Part shown: piece after piece, positions 62,044 through 64,000 of the stretch
Layout of the letters: each line of letters opens with the position of its first letter
Position numbering within the stretch: the first letter of the stretch is position 1
Source of the DNA: Methanothrix soehngenii GP6
GTDB lineage: Archaea; Halobacteriota; Methanosarcinia; Methanotrichales; Methanotrichaceae
Assembly (NCBI RefSeq): GCF_000204415.1
Contig: NC_015416.1
Coordinates: 2,356,001 to 2,420,000, forward strand
DNA: 64,000 bases
Direction of reading: 5' to 3'
Notes under the pieces: model-generated
What the model saw: only the letters and a program-made list of their open reading frames with translations
Database searches by the model: none
What the model was told of the DNA's origin: nothing
Program-made: the position numbers and the translations under genes

Positions 62044-62157
62044 ATGCAGGAGGCAAGGAGCAGTGCTCCCGGATCGTCCACTTCCATTAGCAACTCTATA
62101 GATATAGACGATTGTGACAAGAAGTTGTCTATAATATTCAAAGGGATGAGGAGCTAG
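62044..62157 (+). CDS. Possible small protein downstream of radA
   Basis: 37 codons, beginning MQEARSSAPGSSTSIS and ending DKKLSIIFKGMRS. The only argument is the unusually strong ribosome binding site (GGGGGTGATCC) 4 nt upstream and its location 65 bp after radA. No homologue known to me; Ser-rich, no membrane segment. It may also be a non-translated leader of what follows. Confidence 0.35.
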   Translation: MQEARSSAPGSSTSISNSIDIDDCDKKLSIIFKGMRS

Positions 62158-62265
62158 CCAGAGGGATCCGACATCGGCTTAATGCCTAATCTATCGGATT
62201 GCATGGGCCTCATAATTTCCATTGTAGACGAAAATTTTAAGTTCATAAAATTTATTCAATAACCT

Positions 62266-63285
62266 ATGAATATAATGAATATGGATAGAGGTAATATAAG
62301 AGACAGTATAATTATATCAATTTATCTTCCAATAGCCATTATCTTCATTGTGGGGCTCTCTCATGCCGCCGTAATCGAGGTCAATCCTGGCCAAAGCATC
62401 CAGAAGGCGATTGATCTAGCCAATCCAGGTGACACAATTAGAGTGCTCAATGGGACCTATACCGAGAACATCGAGATCGATAAACAGCTGACAGTGAAAG
62501 GGATCGATATGCCGGTGATATGGGCAAAGCACAGTGGAAGCACCATCAACATCACTGCAGACGGCTGCTTAATCGAGGGAATAGATGCTGGAAACTCAAG
62601 CGGCTGGCATCAGGGCGGAATCAGGATCACTTCGAATAACAACGTCATCCATAGAAATGAAGTAAAAGATAGTCGCACTGGCATCGTTCTCCAAGAGTCA
62701 TCTGGCAACAAAATTTTCTATAATGACGCGAGAAACGGAGGAACGGGAATATTTCTCAGGAACTCATGCGATAACACCATCGAAAGAAATGAGATAAGCA
62801 GCCATGGGAAGGATAGTCTTGGGGTTAGTTACGGCATATATCTTCTGAATTCCTCCAATCACAACATAATACGCAAAAATATAATCGACATTGGAGGGCT
62901 AATTAACGGGGGAATAATGATTTATTGCTCGGAGTTCAATTCCGTAAATGATAATGAGATTACTGGCAGCGGCTTGTTTAGTGGAATGGGAGTCGCTCTT
63001 CTCGAAAGCAATAACTGTCTCATCGAGAATAATACCGTCGCCTCAAACGGCATCCTTGGCCAGGGTATTCGCCTTATGTTCTCTCACAATAACACAATAG
63101 ATGATAACAGTTTGTGCTGCTATGGTCCAATAGGTCAGGCCATTGCGATCCTTCAATCCGAAAATAACCGTATATCTGCTAACCAGGCAAAGAGCTGGCA
63201 CTGGGGAAGGGACATAGAATTTGAGGGAGCTTCTGGAAACAAACTATCTGGAAATGATGCTATCAGAATCTATGGCGAACCATGA
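62266..63285 (+). CDS. Secreted right-handed beta-helix (NosD/PbH1-type) protein
   Basis: 339 residues. N-terminal hydrophobic signal (IISIYLPIAIIFIVGLSHA), then the starting block VNPGQSIQKAIDLANPGDTIRVLNGTYTENIEIDKQLTVKG of pectate-lyase/NosD-like proteins and about eight PbH1 turns with N-x-I repeats (NNNVIHRNEV, SGNKIFYNDA, CDNTIERNEI, SNHNIIRKNI). Extracellular, possibly carbohydrate-binding or surface-structural. Weak C-terminal anchor not seen. Confidence 0.85.
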   Translation: MNIMNMDRGNIRDSIIISIYLPIAIIFIVGLSHAAVIEVNPGQSIQKAIDLANPGDTIRVLNGTYTENIEIDKQLTVKGIDMPVIWAKHSGSTINITADGCLIEGIDAGNSSGWHQGGIRITSNNNVIHRNEVKDSRTGIVLQESSGNKIFYNDARNGGTGIFLRNSCDNTIERNEISSHGKDSLGVSYGIYLLNSSNHNIIRKNIIDIGGLINGGIMIYCSEFNSVNDNEITGSGLFSGMGVALLESNNCLIENNTVASNGILGQGIRLMFSHNNTIDDNSLCCYGPIGQAIAILQSENNRISANQAKSWHWGRDIEFEGASGNKLSGNDAIRIYGEP

Positions 63286-63407
63286 TTTGCCATCCCAAAA
63301 AAATTGTGAATTACAGCCAGATGCATGCGGATTTGACCCAAACATGAATTTGGAGGAAATGATACCCAACCCAAAGCTTTAATGTCTCCAGCGCTCTCTT
63401 TTCTGCC

Positions 63408-64000
63408 ATGAACCTTGGTCGCCTCTTCAAGCCGAAATTTTCACCACGCATAGCGGAAAGCCCGCCGTTCAACTACCTGGAACTGAGGAGCAAGCCCTTC
63501 TACATCGTGGCCTCGGTGGAGGTGGGCAATACCACCACTAAGAGCATACTTACTGCTACCGATCTGAATACCGGCAAGACCTACATCGTGAACAAGACGG
63601 TAAAGATGACCAGAGATGTGAGGCCGCCAAAACCAGGAGAAGAGATCTTTGCCCATACCATCAATGGCACCCCCCTCACCAAGGAGTCCGTTGCCGAGCT
63701 GGTGAAAAACACCCTGATCGAGAGCCACGATAGAGCCCGTCTGGACATCAAGACCGATCTGAACTTCGTGGTGCGCTCAACCGGCGTAGTGGCCGAGCTG
63801 GACTCTCCCGAGCAGGTAGGAATATTCATTCAAGCCCTGGCCCAGGGCTGCCTCGATGCCGGCGTCCCTCCCCGGCTCATGACCCCGGCGATGAGCATAC
63901 ACAACATCCTGGAGAAGTTCAAGAGATATACCATGATCGAGAAGGTCATCTTCATGGGAGCAGTGGCCTCCTGCTTCCCGCCCCAGGGGTCCACCGGAGT
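63408..64000 (+). CDS. Methanogenesis marker protein 14 (partial)
   Basis: 197 residues visible; the gene runs off the right edge. It begins MNLGRLFKPKFSPRIAESPP and has ASVEVGNTTTKSILTATDLNTGKTYIVNKTVKMTRDVRPPKPGEE, matching the conserved N-terminus of marker protein 14, an ASKHA-like protein found in methanogens. Its exact role is not known to me (ATPase of a reductive-activase type is a fair reading of VEVGNTTTKS). Independent evidence that this is a methanogen. Confidence 0.88.
   Translation, partial: MNLGRLFKPKFSPRIAESPPFNYLELRSKPFYIVASVEVGNTTTKSILTATDLNTGKTYIVNKTVKMTRDVRPPKPGEEIFAHTINGTPLTKESVAELVKNTLIESHDRARLDIKTDLNFVVRSTGVVAELDSPEQVGIFIQALAQGCLDAGVPPRLMTPAMSIHNILEKFKRYTMIEKVIFMGAVASCFPPQGSTG

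Noticed and set aside
1-64000. tRNA, rRNA or CRISPR arrays
   Set aside because: I looked through the intergenic stretches for cloverleaf ends and repeat-spacer patterns and saw none; tRNAscan-SE and a CRISPR finder would settle it.

Overview
The window comes from a methanogenic archaeon. It carries the YcaO/TfuA pair tied to thioglycine in methyl-coenzyme M reductase, the McrA activation ATPase AtwA, methanogenesis marker protein 14, coenzyme M biosynthesis genes (comD, comE and a ComF-like DUF39 protein), archaeal IF-5A, archaeal-type S-adenosylmethionine synthetase, GGPP synthase, RPA and RadA. Archaeal TATA boxes about 25-28 bp upstream of start codons (leaderless genes) and GGTGATCC-type ribosome binding sites fit this. 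Gene content is most like Methanosarcinales/Methanotrichales (a Methanothrix-like organism is my guess), but there is no rRNA in the window to prove it.

Layout. 0-7.5 kb: core genes (MoaD-like fragment, TfuA, YcaO, thioesterase, aminotransferase, IF-5A, methyltransferase, phosphoesterase). 7.5-26.2 kb: an accessory region with four insertion elements or their wrecks (IS5-like, TnpB fragment, IS1634-like, IS3 nested in a second IS5-like copy), a candidate RiPP cluster, a MazF-type toxin-antitoxin pair, a two-gene NB-ARC/TPR STAND module, an intact HicBA pair and a decayed one, and a relic of comD. A radical SAM/GGPP synthase pair sits inside it. 26.3-33.7 kb: an A+T-rich envelope cluster (flippase-like protein, FAD oxidoreductase, two glycosyltransferases, a tetraether-synthase-like radical SAM protein, regulator, RDD protein). 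33.9-37.8 kb: an RND exporter operon with a divergent GbsR-like regulator. 37.9-43.7 kb: coenzyme M and SAM synthesis plus a sulfonate-type ABC importer lacking its ATPase. 43.7-53.3 kb: Mrp ATPase, radical SAM, HEAT protein, EngB GTPase, MscS channel and a magnesium/divalent-metal block (CorA, Nramp-like plus MgtE-like soluble partner, Lrp regulator). 53.5-64 kb: secreted proteins, peroxiredoxin, the metG-atwA-rpa-radA run, a parallel beta-helix protein and the start of the marker-14 gene.

The strongest candidate for something undescribed is 9.5-11.85 kb: a 146-residue precursor-like protein with a C-terminal Trp/Pro/Tyr-rich tail, followed by a PqqD-domain protein and a cobalamin-binding radical SAM enzyme, all on one A+T-rich transcript behind a strong TATA box. 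This is the architecture of a ribosomally made, post-translationally modified peptide system. Next in interest are the STAND pair whose two proteins share a sequence motif, the membrane-lipid/glycosyl cluster built around a Tes-like enzyme, and the Nramp-like transporter coupled to an MgtE-like sensor protein.
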